Below, one piece after another: positions 47,986 to 59,266 of a DNA stretch of 64,000 bases. A model generated the notes under the pieces. That model was given only the letters and a program-made list of their open reading frames with translations. It was not told the DNA's origin and ran no database searches. The first letter of the stretch is position 1, and each line of letters starts with the position of its first letter. This stretch comes from Polytrichum commune. Its lineage: Eukaryota; Streptophyta; Polytrichopsida; Polytrichales; Polytrichaceae. The stretch covers positions 17,980,001 to 18,044,000 of the forward strand of contig OX485809.1 of assembly GCA_950295325.1 (NCBI GenBank), given 5' to 3'. The position numbers were made by a program, and so were the translations under genes.

Positions 47986-49512
47986 ATGATGATGATGACA
48001 GATCAGTTGATCTCGGTTCAGAGGCGATCATGGGAGGTCGGGACCGGCTCGCAGGTTGACACTCCCCGGACACAAACGAAGGAATATCTGGTGAATTTGA
48101 ACGAGTTCCTCCTTGGAGACGGCCAGGTCGAGGTGCAGGCTGACAGAGGTGAGGCTGGGAACTTCTACTTCGACGACCAGCTCTGCAAGATCGGCTTGTC
48201 AGAGCCGGCTCATGAACTTTGCGGTTTGCCCGACCAACTGCAACTGATGAATGCCTCTTCATGCAGCTCACTTTGGTTGGATGATTACTTGCAGGGCTTC
48301 AATAATGCGATTGATGTTGACTTCGACTTCGCCCTCTCTCCCAGATCCACTCTCCGGGATCTAGTACCCTCCACAAGCAGCTGCAGCGAGGACGAAGAAG
48401 GCTGCGTCTCTACATGGGACATCACAAGCTCCTGCACTCAGACTACTAGCAAATCACGCAACAACAAGGTGACCATGGTCGGGAAGAATCTGAAGACGCT
48501 GGGCGCAACTGTACCTGGTCCTGATAATTTGGAGACCAATTCCATTTGCAGCTTGCAGGATTCAATGTCGCAACAAGTCTTGTTGATGAGTGATGAACAT
48601 CATGATCATGACAAACTTTCAAGGCCGAAAATTAGGGTTAGTAGCTCCATTAGGCGTTGCCGAAGCCTCCATGCCCTGTCACCTCTTTCGATTCCCTTCA
48701 ACGACAACATTCAGGCAGAAATCATGGCTTTAATGGAAGATAGGTCCACCGCCACTGTGAAGCATCAGGAGGAATTGCAACCTCAAATTCCACATCATGA
48801 TGTATTGGTGGAGCTGATGGAGCATGAACGGCCGCTATTTCATGTCTTGGGCGATGGTGACATGATCAGTGACTCCGAGGAATCTCCTCTAATGTCGTAT
48901 GCAACCATTGGAGGAATTCAAGATGATCAGGAGGTCACACCGACATTTTTAGGAGATGGTAGAGAAGAGATGAAACCGGAAATGCAGATCATTCCTAGCA
49001 GCAGCAAGCCGCAAATTCGACTCAAATCTGAGTCGACAGAGGCAGTGCGTTACAGAGGCGTGCGGCGAAGGCCGTGGGGAAAATTCGCAGCTGAGATCCG
49101 GGACCCAGCCAACAAGAGCGCGCGGGTATGGCTAGGGACCTTCGACAAAGCGGAGCAAGCGGCGATGGCTTACGACCGAGCAGCACTCACGCTGCGAGGC
49201 TCGCGAGCTCTCTTGAATTTCCCCCTCTTGGCCACCACCGCTCTGTCGAACCCTGCATCCCTGCCGCCGATTCCAGTGTCTTCTTCGTCCAGCCGCTCCT
49301 CAAAGATTGCCTTCCGGCATCATGAATCTGCACTAGCCCACAACCAACTGCCCCCTTCTTCAAATTCCAAATCCAATGCGTGGTTCCACGGCCAGGCTCC
49401 TCGTAAGGACTGTCGGCAATTGATGCAGTTGGTAGACATACCTGCAAATCTGACCAGCAGGTATATTGCAAGGGAGATTGCGTCCAGCAAGAAGAGGTTC
49501 AGGATCTCGTGA
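47986..49512 (+). CDS. AP2/ERF-domain transcription factor
   Basis: A single exon of 508 residues. The start is fixed by an in-frame TGA two codons upstream (TGA CCG ATG). One AP2/ERF domain lies at about residues 356-413: [19 protein letters not shown], then [20 protein letters not shown], then [11 protein letters not shown]. Ala and Asp at the positions that separate ERF from DREB proteins (AAEIRDP and TFDKAEQ) place it in the ERF group, whose members bind GCC-box promoters. The long N-terminal part is acidic ([23 protein letters not shown]) and may activate transcription. The C-terminus ends with a basic tail, [16 protein letters not shown] cannot name an orthologue. The N-terminal 350 residues are longer than in most ERF proteins. 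Tandem repeats lie upstream, and the 3' end is duplicated just downstream. Confidence 0.88.
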   Translation: MMMMTDQLISVQRRSWEVGTGSQVDTPRTQTKEYLVNLNEFLLGDGQVEVQADRGEAGNFYFDDQLCKIGLSEPAHELCGLPDQLQLMNASSCSSLWLDDYLQGFNNAIDVDFDFALSPRSTLRDLVPSTSSCSEDEEGCVSTWDITSSCTQTTSKSRNNKVTMVGKNLKTLGATVPGPDNLETNSICSLQDSMSQQVLLMSDEHHDHDKLSRPKIRVSSSIRRCRSLHALSPLSIPFNDNIQAEIMALMEDRSTATVKHQEELQPQIPHHDVLVELMEHERPLFHVLGDGDMISDSEESPLMSYATIGGIQDDQEVTPTFLGDGREEMKPEMQIIPSSSKPQIRLKSESTEAVRYRGVRRRPWGKFAAEIRDPANKSARVWLGTFDKAEQAAMAYDRAALTLRGSRALLNFPLLATTALSNPASLPPIPVSSSSSRSSKIAFRHHESALAHNQLPPSSNSKSNAWFHGQAPRKDCRQLMQLVDIPANLTSRYIAREIASSKKRFRIS

Positions 49513-49815
49513 GGGAAACTGCAATAGAATTAGACTCACCGTTTCAACTTATCAAATTGAGCTGCTCAAAGATTGCCCTTCTGCATCATGCATCTGGACT
49601 GCCTTACAATCTGTTGCCTCCTTCAAATTCGAATTTCAATGTGTGGTTGCATGGCCAGGCCGGTCAAAAGGACCGGCAATTTATTGATGCAGGTGGAGGA
49701 AGTACCTGCAGATTTGACCACCGTGTATACAGCAAGGGAGATTACGTCCAGCAAGAGGTTCAGGATCTCCATAGACAATTGCATTGGAATTAGACTCACC
49801 TTTTGATGTCATCAA
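49299..49815 (+). repeat. About 260 bp tandem duplication across the ERF 3' end
   Basis: CTCAAAGATTGCC at 49299 recurs at 49564. The following text matches through the tail codons (CAAGGGAGATT...CCAGCAAGAGGTTCAGGATCTC) and into the 3' untranslated region (TAGACTCACC at 49531 and 49791). The second copy lies after the stop codon and is frameshifted, so it is not translated as part of the gene. Confidence 0.85.
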
Positions 49816-50217
49816 ATTGAGCTTTTCGTTAAAAATTCTTTGGATTAATTTCCCTATTTTTTTCTTTTTCTTTTTGTAGGTGTTAACACTTGGATCAAAT
49901 TCAATTTATGACTTCAATTAAAGGTTTCAATCGTTCTTGGTTATTATACAAAAAATAAAACATAAATCTATTTTCAAAGAATACAAGACTGACAAGAGGG
50001 CTGAAGAAGTTTCGGATTCTGATAAAAAAAAAGATTGTATGTGGTTTCAAGAAACGGATGAATGACAGAGCAGCAAGGCAAGTGTGCACAATTAGATTCT
50101 AACAAGTGTTGCAGAATCATGGGAAGATGTTATTACGTCTACACCTACTTCTTATCAAGCAACTACAGCTACACCTTTAATTGTTACACCATCAACTGCT
50201 AAAACACAAGACATATG

Positions 50218-50351
50218 ACTTCACACTACACTTGAGGGTCCGTGACCACACGACATGATTTTGGAGGTGTGTTGGGACAGCCTTTGGACACTTTGTTTTG
50301 GGCTCTCACAACTTCGTGGTCACGGCTCTTGGCTCGTGTGTGAAGTGGCCC
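50218..50351. mobile_element. Partial copy of the 21.3 kb PIF-like element
   Basis: It holds ACTTCACACTAC(A/G)CTTGAGGG and ends CACGGCTCTTGGCTC(G/A)TGTGTGAAGTGGCCC, as in the right half of copy 3 at about 21745-21889. Its left half is missing. Confidence 0.65.
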
Positions 50352-50633
50352 TAGCTTCTATCCACAATTCCACATACTGTGGGTGTTCTCGAGGTGCATC
50401 CAACTAGGAAGATGGGAAGGGCTGGGGATGCTCAGAATCTCCTAGGGGCCGCTGATTCCTTCCTTGCTTAAAAACAACTTTGACATTATTAAGTCCACCA
50501 CAAAGTGAATCCTGCTTGGTCACAAAAGTTACATGATTGAATCTCTTCACAAAAGACGTTGTGACGTCTGCATCCACAAGGTATCTTGCTTGTTATTTGA
50601 GTTACAAGCATATGCCATCGGGCCTTGAGAGCT

Positions 50634-50980
50634 ACACTAAATGTCATATTTAGTGTCACATGGTAAGCTTTTGGGATGACATTGCTTATGAGTAAGTAAT
50701 GCATATTGTCATGGATGATGGATGAGTTCATCCATTAGCCACAACCCTACCTTCTCTTGTCAAAAACTTGTGATGAAATATTGTCATGGATGATTAAAAT
50801 TTGGATGAAAATCGACTTGGGAAGTGTCAGTGATTGCAACAGTGTAAATCTATGATCCCCTAAAATTTTTACAAGGGATGACAAATGATGTTGGGTAAAC
50901 ATTTAGTGTTGGTGACACTGCACCACGGCTAATTGAGCCAGACAATAAGAATTGGTGACACTAAATATTATATTTAGTGT
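50634..50980. mobile_element. Small element bounded by ACACTAAAT palindromes
   Basis: ACACTAAATGTCATATTTAG (then TGTCAC) at 50634-50659 is inverted at 50954-50980. Each end is itself palindromic. The same core bounds the element in FBN6 intron 2. Confidence 0.55.
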
Positions 50981-50984
50981 AATT

Positions 50985-53867
50985 CCTCAAGCTTGAGGAA
51001 GCTCCTACTGAAGAACAACTTACAGGATTATACTTAAGATAGAGTTGTTCGAGGGAAAAATCAAGCCCCTCGATCAATCAAAAGAGTCTAGATCCCTACC
51101 CCCGATTTTTATAGGGAGGGTCACATCACAAACATGAACCATGATGTACATAAAGTATATTTTTCAAAAGGTCCTACACTGAATGTGGAGAACATTCTAC
51201 ATAATATTGTCAATCCCACAAAACATTCTCATGGATCACCTGATGATGTACTGGATTGACTTTCTCAAATGAGAGAAAAATACAAGATAAAGAGCGTTGT
51301 GGGGACACCGAACAAGCCAACAATCAAAACAACTTGCCACACTCAATATGACACAAAGAACACGAGCACAATGCCTGCACCGCTTGCCATTGTGAATGCC
51401 ACCAAGGCCACAAAATGGGTGTACTCCTACACACGCACACTTCAAAGGGTCCAAAGGTCGTGGATACGAACCCATCCCTATAGTTATCACAAATTGTATC
51501 AAACGCCGAATATGCTTGCTACTGTGAAGTTTGAGTATGAAAACTTGAGATTCAATCCATTCTTCCTAGGGAATGATGGGGGAGGATGTTTCTACACATT
51601 GGAATTTTGAAGGAGCAAGTTTAAGAGTATTATGAATAACAACAATCATGATTCTCTCTTCATGAATACATGCTAAACCCCAAAACCTTGCCCAACACGG
51701 TTGCCACCCCTAACCCTCACCTCATGAATCCCATGGTTGGAATATCACAAAAGTATAAATCATTTGCCACGATGGATGATATACGAAATCTTAAATTCAA
51801 GTTCCTTCCTCAAGGATTCTACACCCATGTATTATGAATTCAAGGAGTAACTTTAGATTGTTGTCAGCATCAAATTCCAAACTTGTCCAAATGCTAAAAC
51901 CCTCGAAGTGGGAAAATGGTGTGCAACCCCCCAAACATGTAGGAGGTTTGTGTGGAGCTTGAAATTCACAGTTTCACAAATTACCAAGTTTTCGCTCCCA
52001 TTTGGGTTTCCCGGACAATGTGGCAGATCCATATACCAACAATTCAACAACTTACATAAGAAGAAGAAGAAGAAGAAGAAGAAGACACTCCACATATTGA
52101 CGCATGGCACAATGTGAGGGTGTGGGTTGACTTCTTTGATGGTTTCAAGTAATGACAAAACTTGCGATATAAGGGAGAGAAACGTGACAATAAGGAGTGA
52201 GACTTGAACTAAAAACATCCATTCCCTAGGGTTTGGGATATTAGAGAGTGAGTGACATTTCGGGGGTTGACATTACAGAGTTTAGGGTGTATTAGTCCAC
52301 CCTCACTAATTGGGATAATCAGTGTAGTGGCCTCATAGATGAAAACACCACATTTATGCTTGCAAAAGGAAACAAGGATATGTGATTGTCAAGTGCCCTC
52401 CTCATGATGGTTTTTGTTTGATTGCACTCAAGATTGTTGAATTCGGATTATCATGTTGAACGTGAGGAAGGGAATGAGGTGATGAATCTCGGCATACTCC
52501 AACTCCAATGGAGAACCTGAAAAAATGGCACAAGATTTTATTTTTCTCTCAGCCCTGAGGAGAAAAGAGTATGACATCAAACCTGAGACAAGTGTTGGCT
52601 ATGATCTCTTCTTCAAGACAAGAGAAAATGTGGCGAATTGGGCAGAAAACTTCATCTTGTACACTTATGGGTAAAAGCTTAAGCACACACAGCCTTATAT
52701 GCCTTTGAAACCAGAACATTTCAAGTTTTGACCATGTACCCCGTGCCACAATTTCAAGTTCATTATGACACGTTTTAGGAATTTGTGGTAAGGAAGGTGG
52801 TCCTATTGTGGGCACTTCCAACTCCACAGAAGATTTCAGTTATTGTGTTAAATTGCAACTGTCTCATCATGTTCACAATTGTAAACCACAGAGATTGTCA
52901 TTTCAAGTTTCAGAATTGGAGTTGAGATGCAAAAGTTATAGCTGGTTGCACTGCGCACTGGTCAAACAGTCCATCAGTTGCTACAGCTTTGCAAATTTCT
53001 TCATACCAACAAATGAAACTAGTCATTGTGCTGATCAAAGAGCTGTTTTCCAAGGATAGCCCTCCTGTCTACCACCCTGTAAGGTTTGGCGAATACACTG
53101 ATGTATTCTTCTAGCCACTTCAAAGAAAGCGGCAACTTGATCCATTCATAATTCCTACAAAAAAATCCAATAAGGAGGAATGAAGAAAACATAGGGCATG
53201 CAACACGCTCTCACGTCAAGTATAACTGTAAAATCAGCAGAGCGTGTGAAGTACATCAATCACAGTAAATGTCAATTCATGAAAAACTTGATTTTGTGTC
53301 AATGTAAAAAATACTTGTTCAACTTGTCTTAATAGCACTAAGTGCATCTCATCTACTAGGATAGGTGCAGTGCATCAACAGTCTTCGTTGCTTCCATGAT
53401 CCTGAACAAGAAGAAAGCATTTACAGATGAACATGATTCCAACTGGCAATCAGAAGGCAAAGCATTGGATTTGATGAGTCTTGCAGTTCTTAGATATCTT
53501 ACATTCAATGGCTTACAAAATAAGCACAGCTATGCTAGTATTTCACATACTTGCTCAGGGCATTTACATGCCTTTATTTGATTGTTCAAAGTGCTGAACT
53601 GTTTATAGCATTTAGTGTGTAATCTCATTCGGTATTTGCTCAGCCTGCAAATTGCTTCTCGATATTCACAGCATGGTATGTATCTGTAACATTCATGTGG
53701 TGTTCTTCTGCTTGTGGCCAACTGAAAATTGTTCCGCTAAGAAAATGCTAGTGAAGAATGTCATGGTTTTTTTAGAAACACTAAATGTTAGTCAGCAAAT
53801 TCTGCTTGCTTAATGAGAGCACCAAAAAGAATATTAAGGTGAAATGTAGTATACACTAACTAATTCC
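50985..53867. other. Intergenic; simple repeat and a solo MITE end
   Basis: No gene is recognisable. (AAG)n at about 52057-52084. A solo end similar to the 15.2 kb MITE lies at about 52299-52332 (CCACCCTCACTAATTGG ... CAGTGTAGTG). Confidence 0.5.
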
Positions 53868-55849
53868 TCATTTTTTCTTCGTTTCTTTCTTTAGCTTCTT
53901 CCCAGAGAAGTTGTAGAAAGCTAAACCAGTAACTAGAACTGCCGCCCCCAGGAAGAGGCCTGAAGGTAAAGTTGATGGTGTTCCTAGTAAAGGCAAAGGG
54001 AACGTAAATGCCCAAATAGAAAGGGGCACTGCTAATGTGATTGAGAGAGAGGAGACAACAGCTGAAGATTGTTTTAGCAGGCTCAGGTTTGCGATATTGA
54101 ATGCCAGGTTCATTGCAACATATACCAAAGGCACAACTGGAGCTCCTACACAATCCTTTTCAGGCGCACCCATGTTGACAAAGCATGCAGCCCCTTCCCC
54201 AAAATATGAGGGCAACTCTTGGAATTTGATTCCTTTCAAAGTTGACAAAAGTGGGAGGAGGAGCAGCACAAAGAAGGCCTGAGAGGTAGATCCAAAAGTG
54301 TTCACCACAAATATGTCAACAGATCGCCCGTTTAGACGCTCTGCAGAATCTCGAAACACAAATTCTTTCAGTATTGAAGCCCCTGCAGAAAAGGCCGTCG
54401 AGCCTATCATAACAAGTGGCCATAAAAACCCTGAATTCTCCAAGGTCTTCACATCTCCTCCGGATCCAGTTCCGCTTGCAATGACAACTATGACTCCTGC
54501 TGCCACCAGCAAACAGCCCATGATTTGTCCCCATGTGTACCTCTTCTTCAGAAATGCAGCAGAAAGTATGAGCTGCCACACTAGAAACACCTGTAATCCA
54601 ACCCAACCACACTCGCAAGGTCAGGGTCTATCACCTACAAACCTAATCACTTCTACACTTCATCAACAAGATCATGCAGTGCAGCTACCCAGATATCTGT
54701 TGCATTCCTATAAATAACTTCGCACATTCTTGGATGAATGTGTAACCTAACATTTCTTCTCTATCTCAGTCTAAGCAGATTCCTACCTCAGGACCTCTGC
54801 AGTCAGACGCCACATGAAAGCATGGACATTTCGTAACATGGTGGAATTTAGAAGAGGCATCTCAACAAACACAAAAGAATTTCCTTCGGACATTATTCCA
54901 TTTCCAATTCAAATCCGGTCAAATCCAGCATATGTCTTACATGGAGAACAGAAACAGCGTACTCCTGGACAACATCCAGAAGCCCATCATTTTTCAACAA
55001 TTTTCATCGTCTTTTAAGATAAGTGTGAGTTATTCTTGACTTAGGGCTTGAACACATAACTAGGAGCAACTTCTCCACAATTCCCCTAAAATGTCACGGA
55101 ATTCGGTTCAGTTTAATCACATCCTCAATCTACAACCTCGAGCACAAGTGAGCATAAAAATTCTTCACTGAAAAGAATACTAGACATGATCCAAAAGTCC
55201 ATCATTTTTCGTCAACTCTCATCGTTTTTGAAGTATAAATATGTGAGGTATTCTTGATTTAGGGATAGAACACCTAACTAGGATATTAAGACATGTCTGT
55301 TTCCACAATTCCCCCTATAATGGCATGGAATTGGGTTTGGTTTGATCACATCCTCAATCTACAATCTGGAGCACAACTGAACATAAAAAATAAAAATATA
55401 TATATATTAATAATCAAATCTTTACTGAAAAGAATTACCTGAGATAAGATTGGGATGGACGTCCCTGGGAGATTTGCTGCAGCTGCCATGCCTGTTGCAA
55501 GCCCCAAAGCTTCCAAAGCGCCAACGGCAATAAACGGTTTCTTTGGCAAAGCCAGCATCTTTCGCGTAACCACACCGGAGCGATACCGAATCAACAAAAA
55601 TGAGGCGTAGACAATCACATAGCCGAATGTGAGCCCCTGAGCTAAAAAGAATGGGTAGTCTTTCAATGAAACTAAGGCTGTCTTGTAGAGTACTTTGTTA
55701 GTCACCGACAGCACAATTGCAGCTACAGCGGTGGTCCCCACTCGGATAGTCTGCTTCGAAATCTCCCTTCCTAAAATCGACACATATTCTCCCCCTACTT
55801 GAGCTTCTGGTGCACCTCTTTCCACGATTGAGAACCGATGATTCTCCAT
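53868..55849 (-). CDS. CRT-like transporter (CLT family)
   Basis: Two exons on the minus strand, 55849-55439 and 54590-53868, join in phase (GT-AG) into 377 residues. An in-frame TAG lies 15 bases before the ATG, so this start is firm unless an upstream exon exists. The protein has about ten hydrophobic helices and the CRT-like marks: LKDYPFFLAQGLTFGYV, then EALGLATGMAAAANLPGTSI, then FLVWQLILSA, then AGASILKEFVF, then VDIFVVNTFGS. A late block (NLSLLKQSSAVVSSLSITLA) and a lysine-rich end (KKLKKETKKK) follow. Plant CLTs are related to the Plasmodium chloroquine-resistance transporter; in Arabidopsis they move glutathione and gamma-glutamylcysteine across the plastid envelope. Only about 30 residues precede the first helix, without a clear transit peptide. 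The Lys tail could be an ER-type signal, though that is a guess. Confidence 0.88.
54960..55437. repeat. About 257 bp tandem duplication in the CLT intron
   Basis: CCATCATTTTTC, CACAATTCCCCCT, TCACATCCTCAATCTACAA and CTGAAAAGAAT each occur twice at a similar offset (for example 55169 and 55426). The copy nearer exon 1 contains the splice donor. In the other copy the matching place reads ATACTAGAC, so it has no donor. Confidence 0.8.
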
Positions 55850-55885
55850 CGGATCTCCCTGTCCCTAAATCACAAAATTCGCAAA

Positions 55886-55917
55886 AACCTGAACCCTGAA
55901 CCCTATCAAACCCTAAT
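55886..55917 (-). promoter_or_regulatory. Telo-box-like motif in the CLT 5' leader
   Basis: AAACCCTAA at 55908-55916 follows three ACCCT repeats. Read with the gene it is TTAGGGTTT, the plant telo-box, common near transcription starts of housekeeping genes. No function is shown by sequence alone. Confidence 0.45.
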
Positions 55918-56404
55918 TGGTTGCATCTTCATTGCGTTGTTTCCATGGCTGTGCTGAGAAATTCATCGGCATCGCTGCTGTAGAGTCATTCTGAGTCATG
56001 GCAGCTGCCCAGTGCAAAGGAAATCGATCAACAACCGTTATCAGTCCCAAGATGTGGCAATGAATAGAATGAAACTTGATGAGGTGCACAAATTTGAGGA
56101 AGACCAAGCGCAGGATCCGTCACGATGATTGCAACAACTAAAGAAACTATATGTCCCTATCCACAGACACTACATCATAGTCTTTAGAATCCTCAAAAAA
56201 AAATCAAAGACCTGTAAACATAACGCACAGCTTTGATGGCCTTGTGATGAATTCTCTTAAGTGACAATTGCTCTCCGTTTCTCGCTCTAGTAACAAACTT
56301 GGAGTGCACAACCTTGTCTCTTCCATCTTGCGTGGTTAAGTTCGGTGCACACTTGTAAAGTGGGACCCAACAAGTGAGGAGACAAAGAAACTTCCTTTTA
56401 ATAA

Positions 56405-56964
56405 GGGCCGCTTCACACTATGGCTGTCCAAGTGGAGAGGCCGTGGGATTGAATGGCCGAAGAAATGGGCTGAAAATAGTCAATAAAATATAGGAATTGG
56501 AGCCTTCGGCAAGGCATAGTGTGAAGCCTATGAAGGCCAAGCCCAAAGTCCAAACCTTTGGCCATGAACTCCCACGGCCTCTCGACTTGGACAGTCATAG
56601 TGTGAAGCCTCCAAAGACCAAGTTCAAAGTCCAAAGGAAGAAGGAGCATCCCACTTTATTCCATGTCTTCAAAATAATCCCTCCAATCTAACGGCCAAGA
56701 TCTTATCAATTTTTGTTTTTTAATGAAAAAAAACAACGGCCTCTCAACTATGGTTTGGGTTTATATTCCTATCCGACCCAAACTTCCTTCAAGAGTTCGT
56801 CGCCTTGGTCAAAAAGTATTGCCAAGCAGATATTTTGGAGAGCGACGGCCTTTGGATTTTGGCCTCTAGAGTGAAGGGTTGAGAGGTTGAATTCTTGGTT
56901 TCTTGCAATCTGATTGGTGGAAATCGACGGCCTCTCGACCTTCAGCCATAGTGTGAAGCGGCCC
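56405..56964. mobile_element. PIF/Harbinger-like non-autonomous element, copy 4, perfect ends
   Basis: The two terminal 22-base sequences (GGGCCGCTTCACACTATGGC and two more bases) are perfect inverses. TAA flanks both sides (56402-56404 and 56965-56967). Two internal copies of the end word (CATAGTGTGAAGCCT) lie near 56516 and 56600, so it is nested or rearranged. It looks younger than the other copies. Confidence 0.85.
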
Positions 56965-56967
56965 TAA

Positions 56968-58643
56968 GTTAATCCTTAACTTCCCAAGCCTATGAAAGGG
57001 ATGTCTTGAAAGCATTTCACTCAATGTTGGTGTTGGAATTTTCATGAACAAGCTTGGAGTTCAAAATGGGTTTAATCCATAGGATCTTGAAACATGGGAG
57101 ATGAGATGTTTCGGGGGAAAAAATCAGCATGAATAATTGTTTGGATTCTTAGATTATAACAATTGACTCAATAAGGGATGCACAAGAAAATACCTTGTTT
57201 ATCCCCCTAAAAAGACCATTGACCAATCAATTTCACCTATAAAATGAGCAAAATGCTTGTGTGATCCACTAGATGGGAACAACTCAATAATTGAGCACCT
57301 CCACAAATTCTCATGCCAACATGTGCAAACCACAATGGGCTAGCCACCATGCATTTGGAGTATGTAGGTTGTCTCATATTTCTAATCACATATGTGCAAA
57401 GAAGTCCCTAAAAATACGAGTGTCCAAATATTAATCTAAATGGTCGATGTGAACACAAAGGCCATTTCTACATGAACATCAAAAAATATCTCAATTTTAC
57501 CAAAATAAACATGATTAAGTGCATGCAAAGTTTGCATCAAAGTGGCAACCATTGATTGGAGATCAACACCCTTGCATGAGCTCCCAACACACATACACAC
57601 AAAAATGAATTCAATAAATGTAATGACCACTTTCCACCTTGACATTTTTTTCTAACATTCTACTCATCTCCAAATGACACAACTTATGTGTCTATGGGTA
57701 GATATCCATGTTGGCTTGATGTTTATAATTACTTTGATTACAGATGAATGAATTAGGTGGGATTAATGTAGGGAAGAAAACATTCATCAACCCAAAATGG
57801 GTTGCTTGGGAAGTTAGGGGTTAAGGACTCAACACTCTAACCCCTAAACGCTCGAGCCTTCACATTCCATTTTCAGGCATTTCCAGTACCAATGCTAAAA
57901 AAAGATTATTATGTAGAACAATAAACTTTGTTTTCTTGAAATCCAACTATGCAAATGAGAACTAGACTACCATATATTCTTCATGTGAAAAATTGAAGTC
58001 AATTGAACCACATTTTCTAGGTCGGATTAACATATGGACATGGCCTTCATCCATGGGGCAACTAGAGAAAACTTTGAACTTTTTAATTTCATGACATTTT
58101 GGTCATGCCATAAACTTTAGGAAGTTGGGAATTTTGCCATAATATGTTATGCGGATGACAAATGAGCTACTCCCAAGAATTTGGGTTTCTTTAGGCAAAT
58201 TTGGATGAAGTCCGTCGCCCACAAAGTTGGAGGTACTGCATGAGGTCATTTTGAGAGATTTCCCCTTTTTCATGGGGCAAGCAACATGTGCATTAATTTG
58301 TGTTCCAAATTCATCCGGTCAAGTCCCACAACCGTCACCTTGTGCTAAAGGGGAAAAACCCACCCTAGTTGGACATCATCATATGTGAAAGATATTGGCT
58401 CCTAAATTTGGGTCCTCCATTTAGGCAACACTTGGAACCGCCTCCCTAAATATGCAATGCCAACCTAGCAACAAATTATACATACTTGGAGTTTGAGATT
58501 TGTACATGTTATTTTTATCCACATGGTAGTGGGCACCCTACACCAATAGATATATTCCATTTACATAGATTACCACCTAGTGGATTGCAAACCCCATTAG
58601 AATATTCGGTGGCAATTTATTTTGGGTTGCATGAGCATTTTAA
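56968..58643. other. Intergenic; no gene seen
   Basis: AT-rich sequence between two MITEs. No recognisable gene, RNA or repeat. Confidence 0.5.
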
Positions 58644-59263
58644 AAGCCACTTTACACCTAGAGGCCGGGCTAGTTTGTTGTGTAAGAGGCTTGAAATCCT
58701 CACTTGTGATTGGCCAAAAGGCTGAAATCGGCCCCAAGTCCTTAACACCTAGAGGCTGGGCCAATTTGGTGGTATGAATGTTTTAATCAAAAAATGCATG
58801 GTATGACACGGCCCAAGCTCATTGAAATGGAAGGCCAATGTCTTCTTTTCTTTTTTTGAGACAGAAGGCCAACCGCCAACGCCAAAATGAATAAACCAAA
58901 AGAGAAAGACCCCCCACGCCCACACCGAGGGGGAGCGGGACCTTGGGGCCAATGTCAAATTTCAATAAAAAAAAAAAAAAAAGATTTTTTGAATAACTAT
59001 TATTTTTTAAACGAACCATATCCATTGGATTATGTGGAAATATGAACGGGCTTATGCTAGATTATGCTAGATCCGTTGGATTATGCTAGAATTATTGAAT
59101 CGGCCTAGCTTCTTGGCCCTAAGACCTTTATATATGGGAAAATTGGCCCCCATTATAATCTTATTATAATGTGTTGAGGCTGGCCTCCAACCCAAAAGGG
59201 GTTAAAATTTCAGGTAATCGGCTTCAAGGGGAATTGGCCCGGCCTCTAGGTGTAAAGGGACCC
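58644..59263. mobile_element. PIF/Harbinger-like non-autonomous element, copy 5
   Basis: The right end (complement GGGTCCCTTTACACCTAGAG, then GCCGGGC) is inverted at the left end (AAGCCACTTTACACCTAGAG, then GCCGGGC). TAA flanks both sides (58641-58643 and 59264-59266). An extra internal copy of the end word lies near 58746. Confidence 0.7.
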
Positions 59264-59266
59264 TAA

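Noticed and set aside
47834-48271. 145-codon minus-strand frame over the ERF start
   Set aside because: Shadow of the ERF coding frame.
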